64,000 nucleotides of DNA from Asanoa ferruginea (GCF_003387075.1 NZ_QUMQ01000001.1:8680001-8744000); one strand, 5' to 3'; numbered from the stretch's first letter, positions 1 to 8,390 are shown. Notes: generated from the letters alone by a model not told the origin. Program-made: numbers and translations.

Positions 1-150
1 GAACAGCGTGCCGGCCAGGCCGGTGCGCAGTTCGGGTGAGAGGGATAGCCCACGCCGGATGGTGGCCCAGGTCTTGGCGACAGGCTCGGGCGTGGTGGCC
101 TCGGCCGGCTCGGTCGCGGCCTTCTCGGCCGTCGCGGCGGCGGTCGTCAT
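1..150 (-). CDS. ABC transporter subunit, N-terminal fragment (cut by window edge)
   Basis: Only the first 50 codons are present, starting at the ATG at 150 and running off the left edge. The ATG overlaps the TGA of the ABC exporter gene upstream in an ATGA arrangement, so the two genes are translationally coupled. The visible residues are an Ala/Thr/Glu-rich cytoplasmic stretch followed by a segment containing KTWATIRRGLSLSPELR. This kind of N-terminal stretch precedes the first membrane helix in fused permease-ATPase exporters. The coupling implies a heterodimeric exporter, the usual arrangement for adjacent half-transporters. The ATPase domain is outside the window, so the assignment rests on context. 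Confidence 0.6.
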   Translation of the reverse strand, partial: MTTAAATAEKAATEPAEATTPEPVAKTWATIRRGLSLSPELRTGLAGTLF

Positions 151-2021
151 GCGGTCACCGCCCCTTCGTCTTCGTAGACGTGCTCGCGCTCGCGGTCGGC
201 CTCGGCGCGCTCGTAGGCGGTGACCAGGTCGGCGTAGCCCGGTGTGCTGGCCAGCAGCTCCTGGTGGGTGCCGGCGGCGACCACCCGGCCGTGCTCCAGG
301 TAGACGACCTCGTCGGCGAGCGCGATCGTGGCCCGCCGGTAGGCGACCACCAGGATCGACGTGGGCTGTTCGCCGCCGCGCAGGCCGGCCAGGATGGCCG
401 CCTCGACCCGCGGGTCGACCGCGCTGGTGGCGTCGTCGAGGATCAGCAGCCGGGGTTTGCCGGCCAGAGCCCGGGCCAGCGTGAGGCGCTGGCGCTGGCC
501 GCCGGAGAGCGAGGTGCCGCGCTCGCCGACCATCGTGTCGAGCCCCTCGGGCAGGCTGCGGATGAAACCGTCGGCCTGGGCCAGGCGCAGTGCCGCCCAG
601 ACCACCTCGTCGTCGACGCCCTCGCGGTCGAGGGCCACGTTGGCCCGGACCGTGTCGTCGAAGATGAACGGGATCTGCGCGACCAGCGCGGTCGTGCCGG
701 CCAGCGCGGCGGCGGTCAGGTCGCGCAGGTGGTGCTCGTCGACGATGACGCGACCTTTGTCGGGGTCGACCAGGCGCACGGCGAGCGACGCGATCGTCGA
801 CTTGCCGGAGCCGGTCGGGCCGACCAGGGCGACCGTGCGGCCCTCGGGGACGACCAGGCTGATGTCGTGCAGGACGGTCGGGCCCTGCTCCTCGGCGGTG
901 GCGGTGGCGACCATGTCGTCGTTGGCGGTGTCGGCGCCGGCCGGGTAGGCGTAGTCGACGCCGTCGAAGGCGAGCCGCGCGGGCTCGTCCGATTTTTCCG
1001 GATTTATCGTGCCGTAACGCATCTCGCCCGTCGCCGTCAGCACGTGCTGGAGCCGGTCCCAGCCGGCCACGCTGCGCGGCAACTCGGCCAGCACCCAGCC
1101 GATCGCCCGCACCGGGAACGCCAGCACGGTGAACAGGAACGCGACACTGACCAGGTCGGTGACGGTGATGTCGCCGGCCCGCAGGCGCAGCGTGCCGACC
1201 ACCAGCACGGCCAGCGTGCCGAGGCTGGGCAGCGTCTCCATCAACGGATCGAAGAGGCCGCGCAGCCGGCCCACCGAGATCAGCGCGTCGCGCAGTTCGC
1301 GGGCGTGCGCGGCGAAGCGGTCGGTCTCCGTGCCCTCGCGGCCCATCGTCTTGACCACCAGCGCGCCGTCGAAGCTCTCGTGCGCGATCGCGCTGACCTC
1401 GCCCCGCATCAACTGGGCGCGGGCCTGCCGCGGCGCCATCCGGCGCGAGTAGAAGACGTTGATCAGGGCCAGGCCGACGAACGTGGCCACACCGACCAGA
1501 GCCAGCACCCAGTCGGTGAAGAAGAGCGAGCCGACGGCGCCGAACAGCATCACCATCGTGCCGACTGCGAACGGCAGCGGCGCGATCGGGAACCAGGCGG
1601 CCTCGACGTCGGAGTTGGCGTTGGACAGCAAGGTGCCGGTCGCGTGCCGGTGGTGCCAGGACAGCGGCAGGTCGAGGTAGCGGCCGGTGACCAGCCGCCG
1701 GTAGCGGGCCTGGAGCCGGAACTGCATGTAGCCGGCGCCGAGCCGGCGGCCGAAGATGCCGACCACCCGGAACGCGCTGATCGCGAGGAGCGCGGCCGCG
1801 CCGAGCCAGAGCAGTGCGTCGTTGACCTCGCCGGTTTCCAGGGCCGGCACGATGATCTTGCCGACGATGTGGCCGATCACGTAGGCGCTGCCGACGACCA
1901 GCCCGCCGAACAGGACGCTGCCGCCGACGGCGAAAGTGAAGATCCGCGGTTCGTCGCGGATCGCCCGGCCGAGCACGCGGAAACCCCGGGCGAGCACGTC
2001 CCGGCTGGTCACGCTCGCCAC
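147..2021 (-). CDS. ABC transporter, fused permease-ATPase (half exporter)
   Basis: A 624-residue type I exporter half-transporter. Residues about 25-310 form the membrane domain, with several hydrophobic helices. The C-terminal nucleotide-binding domain has the Walker A GPTGSGKST near residue 402, the ABC signature LSGGQRQR near 505 and the Walker B LLILDDATSAVD near 527. In place of the usual E after Walker B it has D-A, a degenerate catalytic position typical of one half of an asymmetric heterodimer. The start is GTG at 2021. The next gene begins inside its stop codon, so the functional unit is probably a heterodimeric exporter at the cytoplasmic membrane. The substrate (drug, lipid or peptide) cannot be told from the sequence. 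Confidence 0.9.
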   Translation of the reverse strand: MASVTSRDVLARGFRVLGRAIRDEPRIFTFAVGGSVLFGGLVVGSAYVIGHIVGKIIVPALETGEVNDALLWLGAAALLAISAFRVVGIFGRRLGAGYMQFRLQARYRRLVTGRYLDLPLSWHHRHATGTLLSNANSDVEAAWFPIAPLPFAVGTMVMLFGAVGSLFFTDWVLALVGVATFVGLALINVFYSRRMAPRQARAQLMRGEVSAIAHESFDGALVVKTMGREGTETDRFAAHARELRDALISVGRLRGLFDPLMETLPSLGTLAVLVVGTLRLRAGDITVTDLVSVAFLFTVLAFPVRAIGWVLAELPRSVAGWDRLQHVLTATGEMRYGTINPEKSDEPARLAFDGVDYAYPAGADTANDDMVATATAEEQGPTVLHDISLVVPEGRTVALVGPTGSGKSTIASLAVRLVDPDKGRVIVDEHHLRDLTAAALAGTTALVAQIPFIFDDTVRANVALDREGVDDEVVWAALRLAQADGFIRSLPEGLDTMVGERGTSLSGGQRQRLTLARALAGKPRLLILDDATSAVDPRVEAAILAGLRGGEQPTSILVVAYRRATIALADEVVYLEHGRVVAAGTHQELLASTPGYADLVTAYERAEADREREHVYEDEGAVTA

Positions 2022-2191
2022 GTTGGTGCCCCTTTAGCTTGTCGACTCAGCTCGATGGCTCCCCGCGCGGACCTGGGGTAAGCCACGGAATTCACACTTA
2101 TCCTTACCGAACCAAGCCCTGTGTGCGAGCGGGTATTCCCTGTGTCCACGCTCACAGGGACGTTTCAGACACCATGCGTACGATTCTCGCC

Positions 2192-2821
2192 ATGTCCCGG
2201 TTCGTACGCTCCGAACGGCAGAAACTGGCCGACCTTTTCGTCACCGTCGGTCCGGAAGCGCCGACGATGTGCACCGGTTGGGCCGCCCGCGACCTCGCCG
2301 CCCACCTGGTCCTGCGGGAGCGCCGGCCCGACGCGAGCCTGGGCATGTTCCTCCCTCCCCTGCGCCCGCATGCCAAGGCCACCCAGCGCGCGTTCGCCGC
2401 CCGGCCCTACCCCGACCTGGTCGAGTTGGTGCGCAACCCACCGCTGTGGAGCCCGGTCAGCAACCCGCTGACCGAGGGGCTGACCAACACGCTCGAGTTC
2501 TTCGTGCACCACGAGGACGTCCGCCGGGCCCAGCCCGACTGGCACCCGCGCGACCTGCCCAAGGAAGACCAGACGGCGCTCTGGAAGCAGGCGTCGCTGA
2601 CCGCCCGGCTGCGGCTGCGCAAGTTCCCGGCCGCGCTGCTGGTGCAAGCGCCCGGCTTCGGCGAGGTGACCACCGGCGCCGGTGGCGAGCGGCTCCGGCT
2701 GGTCGGCGCACCCGGTGAGCTGGCCTATTTCCTGTCCGGCCGGCAGCGGGCCACCCGGGTCCAGATCGACGGGCCGCCGGCGCTGGCCGATCGGCTGCGC
2801 GGCACGCCGCTGAAGATCTGA
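2192..2821 (+). CDS. TIGR03085-type metal-binding protein (DinB / maleylpyruvate isomerase-like fold)
   Basis: About 209 residues from ATG 2192. A start at 2174 (ATG, with AGGGA 13 bases before it) is possible, but the family consensus begins near SRFVRSERQKLADLF. The N-terminal part has the pattern CTGWAARDLAAHLVLRER, with a His in the first helix bundle, and a later HHEDVRRA. Both match the metal-ligand positions of the DinB/mycothiol-dependent maleylpyruvate isomerase superfamily. Members of TIGR03085 are common in actinomycetes and have no proven function. The gene diverges from the ABC exporter and is followed 57 bases later by the terpene synthase, with which it may share a transcript. 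Confidence 0.75.
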   Translation: MSRFVRSERQKLADLFVTVGPEAPTMCTGWAARDLAAHLVLRERRPDASLGMFLPPLRPHAKATQRAFAARPYPDLVELVRNPPLWSPVSNPLTEGLTNTLEFFVHHEDVRRAQPDWHPRDLPKEDQTALWKQASLTARLRLRKFPAALLVQAPGFGEVTTGAGGERLRLVGAPGELAYFLSGRQRATRVQIDGPPALADRLRGTPLKI

Positions 2822-2878
2822 GTCCGTAGCCGAACCACTGGTTCCCCCGGCCCCTTCGCGGCCCGCATCATCGATGGG

Positions 2879-3823
2879 ATGCGGACGTTCGCCGTGGCGG
2901 CGCTGATCGCGCCGCCTTACGAGGCCCTCGTCCACGAGGCGGTCGACGAGGTCACCGCCCACTCCGCCGACTGGGCCGACGCGTTCGGGCTGGCACCGAC
3001 GCCGGCGGCCCGGGCCCGGCTGTCCCGGGCCAACGCCGCCGAGCTCGCCGCGCGGGCCTGCCCCGAGGTCTCGGTCAGCGCGGTCCGGCTGCTGGCTGAC
3101 CTGATCACCTGGCTGTTCGCCTTCGACGACCGGTGCGACGAAGACGAGCTGGGCACCAACCCGGGCCGGCTGGCACCGGCGCTGGCGCCGCTGCTCGAGG
3201 TGGTCGACCGGTTCGGCACCGCCGCGCACACCGACTATCAACCGGCAGGGCCGACCGCGGCCGCGCTGCACGACCTGTGCCGGCGGGTCCGGGCACTGGG
3301 CCAGCCCGGCGGGCTGCTCCGTTTCTCGGCCGCCATGCGGGAGTACCTGTTCGCGCTGCTCTGGGAAGCGACCAACCGGCAGTTACGAAGGGTGCCCCGG
3401 TTCGCCGAGTATGTGCAGATGCGCCGGCACACCGGCGCGGTGCTGCCCAGCTTCGCCCTCACCGACCTGGCCACCGACGGGCTGGCCGGCACGGTCGACC
3501 GGATCGACCCGCGGGTGGTCCGGCTCGAGCTGCTCGCCGCCGATCTCGTCTGCTGGTGCAACGACGTCTTCTCCTATGGCAAGGAGCGACTGCACGACGG
3601 TCAAAATCTTGCGACAGTCATCGCATACGAGCTGGGCTGGCCGGAACGCGCGGCGCTGGCCGAGGCGGCGGCGCGCTACAACGCGGGGCTGGCCGCCTAC
3701 GGCACGCTGGAGGCCGAGGTGCTCCTTGCTGCCGACGGCCGGCTGACCAGGATGTTGCTGGCCCGGCGGCGGTGGCTGCGCGGCACGTACGACTGGTCGC
3801 TCGGCGCTCTTCGCTATTCCTGA
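2879..3823 (+). CDS. Class I terpene synthase (cyclase)
   Basis: A 314-residue single-domain enzyme of the bacterial sesquiterpene/monoterpene cyclase type. It would ionise a prenyl diphosphate and cyclise the carbocation in the cytoplasm. The aspartate-rich metal motif is D83-D84-R-C-D87, followed by E88, within FAFDDRCDEDE. The second metal motif (NSE/DTE) is N228-D-V-F-S232-Y-G-K-E236, complete. The C terminus ends in the conserved RY pair (LGALRYS), and the length is normal for the family. No prenyltransferase, P450 or methyltransferase gene lies beside it, so the product would be an unmodified terpene unless partners are elsewhere. Product class cannot be predicted reliably from these motifs. 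Confidence 0.9.
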   Translation: MRTFAVAALIAPPYEALVHEAVDEVTAHSADWADAFGLAPTPAARARLSRANAAELAARACPEVSVSAVRLLADLITWLFAFDDRCDEDELGTNPGRLAPALAPLLEVVDRFGTAAHTDYQPAGPTAAALHDLCRRVRALGQPGGLLRFSAAMREYLFALLWEATNRQLRRVPRFAEYVQMRRHTGAVLPSFALTDLATDGLAGTVDRIDPRVVRLELLAADLVCWCNDVFSYGKERLHDGQNLATVIAYELGWPERAALAEAAARYNAGLAAYGTLEAEVLLAADGRLTRMLLARRRWLRGTYDWSLGALRYS

Positions 3824-3980
3824 CCCGTACCCCCTGAGTCTTGGTTAAAGACCCTGGTCAGTCCCATGATCGACACGTGCACGCGGGGGCTGGCATCCGC
3901 GCGGTTCTTCGCCATACTCTTCGGTAGCAAGCGCTGAGGTGACCGCGATCACACGACCAATTAAAGGTGGGTTTCCGGAT

Positions 3981-5801
3981 ATGTCGCTCGATGTCCCTTA
4001 CCGGTCGATCCCCGACATGTTCCTCAAGCGTGTCACCGCGTCGCCCGACGCCCGCGCCTTCGGTTACCCGGGCGATGCCGGCCCACAGTGGATGACCTGG
4101 CAGCAGGTGGGCGAGCGGGCCAAGGCGGTCGCGGCGGGCCTGCACGGCCTGGGCGTCGGCGCCGAGGAGCGGGTCGCCATCCTGGCCAACACGCGGCTCG
4201 ACTGGGTCATCGCCGACCTCGGCATCATGTGCGCGGGCGCGGCCACCACCACCGTCTACCCGACCACCGAGCCGGAAGACGCGACGTTCATCATCGCCGA
4301 CTCGGGCTCCAAGGTGGTCATCGCGGAAAACCCGATGCAGGCCGGCAAGCTCAGCGGCGCCACGCTCCCCGACGTCAGCCACGTCGTGCTGATCGACGGC
4401 GACGCCGACCCGGCCGCGAGCCCGCCGCAGCTCACCCTCGCCGACCTCGAGAAGCAAGGAGCCGCGGCGCTGGCCGGCGAGCCCGGGCTGATCGAGCGGC
4501 TGGTCGCCGACATCGCGCCCGACCACCTGGCCACGCTGATCTACACCTCGGGCACCACCGGCCGCCCCAAGGGCGTCGAGTTGCTGCACGCGGGCTGGTG
4601 CTGGGAGGCGGTGGCACAGGCCGACCTGGGCATCCTGCGCTCCGACGACCTGCAATACCTGTGGCTGCCGCTGTCGCACTCGTTCGGCAAGACGCTGCTC
4701 TGCGGCATCATCCACGTCGGCCTGCCGACCTATGTCGACGGCCGCATCGACGTGCTGGTCAACCAACTCGGTGTGGTCAAGCCGACGCTGATGTGCGGCG
4801 CACCCCGGATCTTCGAGAAGGTCTACAACGCCGCGATCACCAACGGCACCTCGGCCGGCGGGGCCAAGGCCAAGATCTTCACCTGGGCCGTGGCGACCGG
4901 CAAGCGCAAGGTCACGCTGGAGCAGGCCGACCAGCCGGTGCCCGCGGGCCTCAAGGTGCAATACGCGATCGCCACCAAGCTGGTCTTCAGCAAGCTCCAG
5001 GCCCGCCTGGGCGGCAACATCCGCACGCTGGTCTCCGGCGCGGCGCCGCTGAGCGTCGACATCTCCGAGTTCTTCGCGGCCGCGGGCCTGCCGATCTCGG
5101 AAGGCTACGGACTCACCGAAACCAGCGCCGGCAACTTCGTCAACCGCCCCGGCGGCCTGCGGATCGGCACGGTCGGCCAGCCCTTGGGCGACCTCGAGTG
5201 CAAGATCGACGCCGACGGCGAGGTCCTGCTCCGCGGCGCCCCGGTGATGCGCGGCTACCACAACCTGCCGGAAGAGACCGCGGCCGCCTTCACGGAAGAC
5301 GGCTTCTTCCGCACGGGCGACATCGGCGAGCTGGCCGAAGACCGCTACCTGAAGATCACCGACCGCAAGAAAGACCTGGTCAAGACGTCGGGTGGCAAAT
5401 ACATCGCGCCGTCACACATCGAGGGCCTGTTCAAGGCCATCTGCCCGCTGACCTCCCAGGCGATCGTGATCGGCCAGGCCCGCAACTTCTGCACCATGCT
5501 GATCACCCTCGACCCCGACGCGGTGACGGCATGGGCCGCGGGCGGCGAGCTTGCCGGCCGCTCCTACACGGAAATCGTCGCGTCGACCCAGGCGGAGGCG
5601 ATGGTCGCGGGCTATGTGGCCGAGCTCAACGCGAAACTCAACCGCTGGGAAACCATCAAGAAGTTCACCATCCTCCCCCGTGACCTGACCATCGAAGACG
5701 GCGAAATGACCCCGTCCATGAAGATCAAGCGCCGCGGCGTCGAGGCCAACTTCCAGAGCGAGATCAACAAGATGTACGAGGGGACTCTCGCGGAGATCTG
5801 A
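3981..5801 (+). CDS. Long-chain fatty-acid--CoA ligase (AMP-binding)
   Basis: A 606-residue member of the ANL adenylate-forming superfamily, which activates fatty acids as acyl-AMP and then acyl-CoA. Visible motifs are the P-loop-like LIYTSGTTGRPKG near residue 186, YGLTETS near 375 and RTGDIGEL near 444, followed by KITDRKKDLVKTSGGKY, the hinge and C-terminal subdomain. The ATG at 3981 is preferred because AAAGGTGGG lies about nine bases upstream. An in-frame GTG at 3939 would add 14 residues. The length and the SxGxxI/TxGDI layout fit the FadD15-like group of actinomycetes. A strong hairpin follows the stop, so transcription probably ends here. Confidence 0.92.
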   Translation: MSLDVPYRSIPDMFLKRVTASPDARAFGYPGDAGPQWMTWQQVGERAKAVAAGLHGLGVGAEERVAILANTRLDWVIADLGIMCAGAATTTVYPTTEPEDATFIIADSGSKVVIAENPMQAGKLSGATLPDVSHVVLIDGDADPAASPPQLTLADLEKQGAAALAGEPGLIERLVADIAPDHLATLIYTSGTTGRPKGVELLHAGWCWEAVAQADLGILRSDDLQYLWLPLSHSFGKTLLCGIIHVGLPTYVDGRIDVLVNQLGVVKPTLMCGAPRIFEKVYNAAITNGTSAGGAKAKIFTWAVATGKRKVTLEQADQPVPAGLKVQYAIATKLVFSKLQARLGGNIRTLVSGAAPLSVDISEFFAAAGLPISEGYGLTETSAGNFVNRPGGLRIGTVGQPLGDLECKIDADGEVLLRGAPVMRGYHNLPEETAAAFTEDGFFRTGDIGELAEDRYLKITDRKKDLVKTSGGKYIAPSHIEGLFKAICPLTSQAIVIGQARNFCTMLITLDPDAVTAWAAGGELAGRSYTEIVASTQAEAMVAGYVAELNAKLNRWETIKKFTILPRDLTIEDGEMTPSMKIKRRGVEANFQSEINKMYEGTLAEI

Positions 5802-5816
5802 CCGCCAGCTTCAGCC

Positions 5817-5852
5817 GGCCCGTCGGGAGCGATCCCTCGCTCCCGACGGGCC
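5817..5852 (+). terminator. Rho-independent-type terminator after the acyl-CoA ligase
   Basis: A perfect 15-bp GC-rich stem (5817-5831 with 5838-5852) and a six-base loop, followed by GTCTCTTTC. It sits 15 bases after the stop codon. The trailing T tract is weak, as is common in high-GC genomes. Confidence 0.8.
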
Positions 5853-5951
5853 GTCTCTTTCGATCGCGTGGTTCCGCAGGTTCGGTCGCTCCGGCCGCCC
5901 TCGGCGGCGGGGGCCTGGGCGGCACGCCGGTCCGTGTCGGACGCCGGTCTA

Positions 5952-6376
5952 GGCCGCACGCCCGGTCCAGGCCGCCCGCCCGTCAAGGCCGCCCGCCCGT
6001 CTAGGCCGCACGCCCGGTGTAGGCCGCCCCGCCCGCCAAGGCCGCCCGCCCGTCTAGGCCGCCCGCCCGTCTAGGCCGCACGCCCGGTCCAGGCCGCACG
6101 CCCGGTCCAGGCCGCCCACCCGGTCCAGGCCGCCCACCCGGTCCAGGCCGCCCACCCGGTCCAGGCCGCCCACCCGGTCCAGGCCGCCCACCCGGTCCAG
6201 GCCGCCCACCCGGTCCAGGCCGCCCACCCGGTCCAGGCCGCCCACCCGGTCCAGGCCGCCCACCCGGTCCAGGCCGCCCACCCGGTCCAGGCCGCCCGCC
6301 CAGTCAAGGCCGCCCGCCCGTCAAGGCCGCACGCCCGTCAAGGCCGCACGCCCGTCAAGGCCGCACGCCGGTCCGG
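5952..6376. repeat. 24-unit tandem array of a 17/18-bp GC-rich repeat
   Basis: Units begin with GGCCGC at 5952, 5970, 5987, 6004, 6022, 6040, 6057, 6074 and 6092, then every 18 bases from 6110 to 6272, then at 6290, 6308, 6325, 6342 and 6359. The ten units from 6110 to 6289 are identical copies of GGCCGCCCACCCGGTCCA. The flanking units differ by A/G swaps, and several are 17 bases long. There are no spacers, so this is a minisatellite and not a CRISPR array. The uniform centre with decayed flanks is what recent slippage or unequal crossing-over would leave. The 17/18 alternation breaks any reading frame across the whole array. Confidence 0.95.
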
Positions 6377-6490
6377 ATTCCCTGAACCTGGCTCGCCAAT
6401 CTCGCGCCTTCGCCGCGCCGGCAGGCAGGCCGGGACGAGCCCGGCCGCGGTTTCCGCCGGCGCGGCGCATTCGCCACGCCGCCTTCGACC

Positions 6491-6540
6491 AGATCTAGGT
6501 AAATGGATGTAGCTATAGCTACATCCATTTACCTAGATCT
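6491..6540. promoter_or_regulatory. Perfect 50-bp palindrome, AT-rich (operator or cruciform candidate)
   Basis: Bases 6491-6515 are the exact reverse complement of 6516-6540, with no spacer. The arm begins AGATCTAGGTAAATGGATGT and the centre is AGCTATAGCT. Symmetry ends at exactly 25 bp per arm. GC content is about 36 percent in a region otherwise near 70 percent, so it stands out in base use. There is no T run after it on either strand, so a terminator is unlikely. A dyad operator with TAGCTATAGCTA at its core, or a recombination or cruciform site, are the alternatives. No gene that would use it can be named. Confidence 0.9.
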
Positions 6541-6884
6541 CGCGGGACGGGCCACGCCGAGGGTCCTCATCGGGAAGCGAGGCGAACGCCTTGACCGTCT
6601 CGGTCACCTCGGAGCCGCGGGCACGGGTAGAACAGGAGCGCCGCGCACGTTGCCGCGGATCGCCCCGAGGCGGATCTCGGTCGCTCCGGCCTCGATCGGC
6701 TGGTCGACCAAGCGGTCGAGCAGGAGGGGTGGCCAGGCGGTCGAGCAGGAGGGGTGGCCAGGCCGCGGTTGCGCTTAGCGCGGGTCCAGGTAGCTGACGT
6801 AGGGCTCGCCCACGCGCGGCGCGCTGATGCCAGACGACGGCCGGCAAGACACCGTCGACCGAGCCGCGCGGATCGGTCGCGCTC
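6541..6884. other. Gene-poor stretch, possible decayed coding DNA
   Basis: No ORF here has a convincing start and family match. On the minus strand, short stretches keep protein-like codon use, for example VTETVKAFASLPDEDPRR near 6545-6600. They lie in different frames and are interrupted by stops. This could be the remains of a small gene, perhaps one once controlled by the adjacent palindrome. It also holds the 25-bp tandem duplication listed separately. Confidence 0.35.
6712..6761. repeat. 25-bp perfect tandem duplication
   Basis: The 25 bases at 6712-6736 are repeated exactly at 6737-6761. The unit starts GCGGTCGAGCAGGAGGGGTG. One extra copy shifts any reading frame by one base. If the region once encoded a protein, this duplication would have broken it. 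Confidence 0.95.
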
Positions 6885-8339
6885 CTAGGCGATGACCACT
6901 GGCTTACGCCAGCCGGGGTGGGGGGTGTGGTCGAGGTCGTAGCGGACCGTCGCGATCCGCTTGACCGCGTCGACCAGTTCGCCCGCCGGCAGGGTGTAGG
7001 GCAGCCGTAGGAACCGCTCCAGCGTCCCGTCCAAGCCGAACCGCGGCCCCGGTGCGAGGCGCACGCCAACCTCCTCCGCGGCCCGGGCCAGGGCGCTGGA
7101 GATCGGGCCGTCCAGCTCCGCCCACAGCGTCACGCCGCCCTGTGGCGGGCGGACCCGCCACTCGGGCAGGTGTTCGGCGAGCGCCGCCAGCAGCGCGTCG
7201 CGCTGGGCGGCGAGTTGCAGCCGGCGGGCCGGGACGATCGTGTCGGCGCGGTCGAGGAGCTGTGCCGCCACCAACTGGTCGAGCACCGGGCTGGCCATGT
7301 CGACGCCGACGCGCAGGGCGGCCAGGCGTTGCACCGTCGGCGCCGACGCGCGGACCCAGCCGATTCGCAGGCCGCCCCAGTAGGGCTTGCTCATGCCGCC
7401 GATGGTGATCACTCGGGAGTGGCGGTCGAACAACGCGACCGGCGGTGGCATCTCCACGCCGTCCAGAGGTAGGTCCACGAAGGACTCGTCGACGACCAGG
7501 TCGGTGCCGGTCGAGTGGGCCGTCGCGACCATCCGCTCGCGTAGGTCGGCCGGCATCAGGTGGCCGGTGGGGTTGTGGAACTCGGGAATCACGTACGCCA
7601 GGCGGGGTGTGCTCTGCCTCAACGCTCCGAGCAGCAGCTCGCCGTCCCAGCCGGCGTCGGTGTCGAGGCCGTGCGTGGTGATGCGGGCGCGCCGCGCGGA
7701 CAGCGCCGCCAGCGCGTTGGGATAGGTGGGCGATTCCATGAGTACGCCGTTGCCGGCCTGCACCGTCAGCCGCAGCACCAGGTCGAGTGCCTGCTGGGTG
7801 CCGCTGGTCACCATGATCTGGTCGGGGCTGGTCGGCAGGCCGCGGTCGGTGAAGCCGCGGGCGACCGCCTCGCGCAGCTCGACCAGGCCGGTCGGGTGGT
7901 AGCCCGCGTCGCCCAGATAGCGCGGCAGCTCATCGGCGGCGGCGCGGGCTGCGGGGATCAGCTCGGGCGGCGCGGCCAGGGCGGCGCAGCCGAGGTCGAT
8001 CATGTCGAGGTCGTTGAGTGGGGTCCACAGGCCGGTGCTGGCCACTCGGTGGCCGCCGGGCAGCGTGGTCCAGCTTCCGGCGCCGCGCCGGCTGGTCAGG
8101 TGGCCGCTCTCGCGCAGCTCGCGGTAGGCCGCCGTCACCGTGGTGCGGCTGACCTTGAGCGCCTCGGCAAGCTCGCGCTCGGCCGGGAGCCGGATGCCCA
8201 GCGGGAGGCGGCCGTCGGCGAGCAGGCCGCGGACCGCGCCGGCCAGAGCCGCGTAGTCGGGGTTGCGGCGGCGACCCGGCAAGGCGTGCCAGTGGCCGAG
8301 CAGGCGGGCGAGTTGGCTTCCGCGGACCAGGCTTGTCAT
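6885..8339 (-). CDS. MocR-family regulator (GntR HTH fused to PLP aminotransferase domain)
   Basis: 484 residues from ATG 8339, which has GAGGAG five bases upstream. A GTG at 8345 is the alternative. Residues about 25-95 are a GntR winged helix with LGIRLPAERELAEAL and VSRTTVTAAYRELRESG. The rest is an aminotransferase class I/II fold with the PLP lysine in GGMSKPYWGGLRIGW near residue 318. Such proteins use PLP as a sensor ligand and rarely act as enzymes. The gene is divergent from a YczE-type membrane protein, the arrangement known for YczR-type MocR regulators, so it most likely controls that gene and itself through the 60-bp spacer. Confidence 0.88.
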   Translation of the reverse strand: MTSLVRGSQLARLLGHWHALPGRRRNPDYAALAGAVRGLLADGRLPLGIRLPAERELAEALKVSRTTVTAAYRELRESGHLTSRRGAGSWTTLPGGHRVASTGLWTPLNDLDMIDLGCAALAAPPELIPAARAAADELPRYLGDAGYHPTGLVELREAVARGFTDRGLPTSPDQIMVTSGTQQALDLVLRLTVQAGNGVLMESPTYPNALAALSARRARITTHGLDTDAGWDGELLLGALRQSTPRLAYVIPEFHNPTGHLMPADLRERMVATAHSTGTDLVVDESFVDLPLDGVEMPPPVALFDRHSRVITIGGMSKPYWGGLRIGWVRASAPTVQRLAALRVGVDMASPVLDQLVAAQLLDRADTIVPARRLQLAAQRDALLAALAEHLPEWRVRPPQGGVTLWAELDGPISSALARAAEEVGVRLAPGPRFGLDGTLERFLRLPYTLPAGELVDAVKRIATVRYDLDHTPHPGWRKPVVIA

Positions 8340-8353
8340 ATCCACTCCTCGCG

Positions 8354-8390
8354 AATTGGCTCTTCAGCACCGAACCAATTGGCATTCAGA
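8354..8390. promoter_or_regulatory. Direct repeats between mocR-type gene and yczE-type gene (likely MocR operator)
   Basis: AATTGGC occurs at 8354-8360 and again at 8377-8383, 23 bases apart, each followed by a TTCAG element. The second copy also forms the dyad CCAATTGG. MocR regulators typically bind directly repeated half-sites about two helical turns apart. The position between the divergent genes fits, but the assignment is inference. Confidence 0.5.

Noticed and set aside
36-2081. 681-residue ORF antisense to the ABC exporter
   Set aside because: Shadow ORF from high GC in third positions. Composition is Gly/Ala/Arg/Asp-rich, with no family features.
3824-3980. tRNA or riboswitch between the terpene synthase and acyl-CoA ligase
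   Set aside because: No cloverleaf or conserved leader structure was found; only a weak five-pair hairpin.
6054-6307. Hexapeptide-repeat proteins on the minus strand (GGLDRV and WAAWTG repeats)
   Set aside because: They are translations of the 18-bp tandem array in two frames. There is no ribosome-binding site, and the 17-bp units break the frame outside the uniform core.
5952-6376. CRISPR array
   Set aside because: The repeats are contiguous 17/18-bp units without unique spacers, and no cas genes are near.
6491-6540. Intrinsic terminator
   Set aside because: It has no GC-rich stem and no T run on either strand, so operator or cruciform readings fit better.
6503-6778. ORF starting inside the 50-bp palindrome
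   Set aside because: Start codon lies in a palindrome that reads the same on both strands, there is no ribosome-binding site, and the rest is unlike any protein family.
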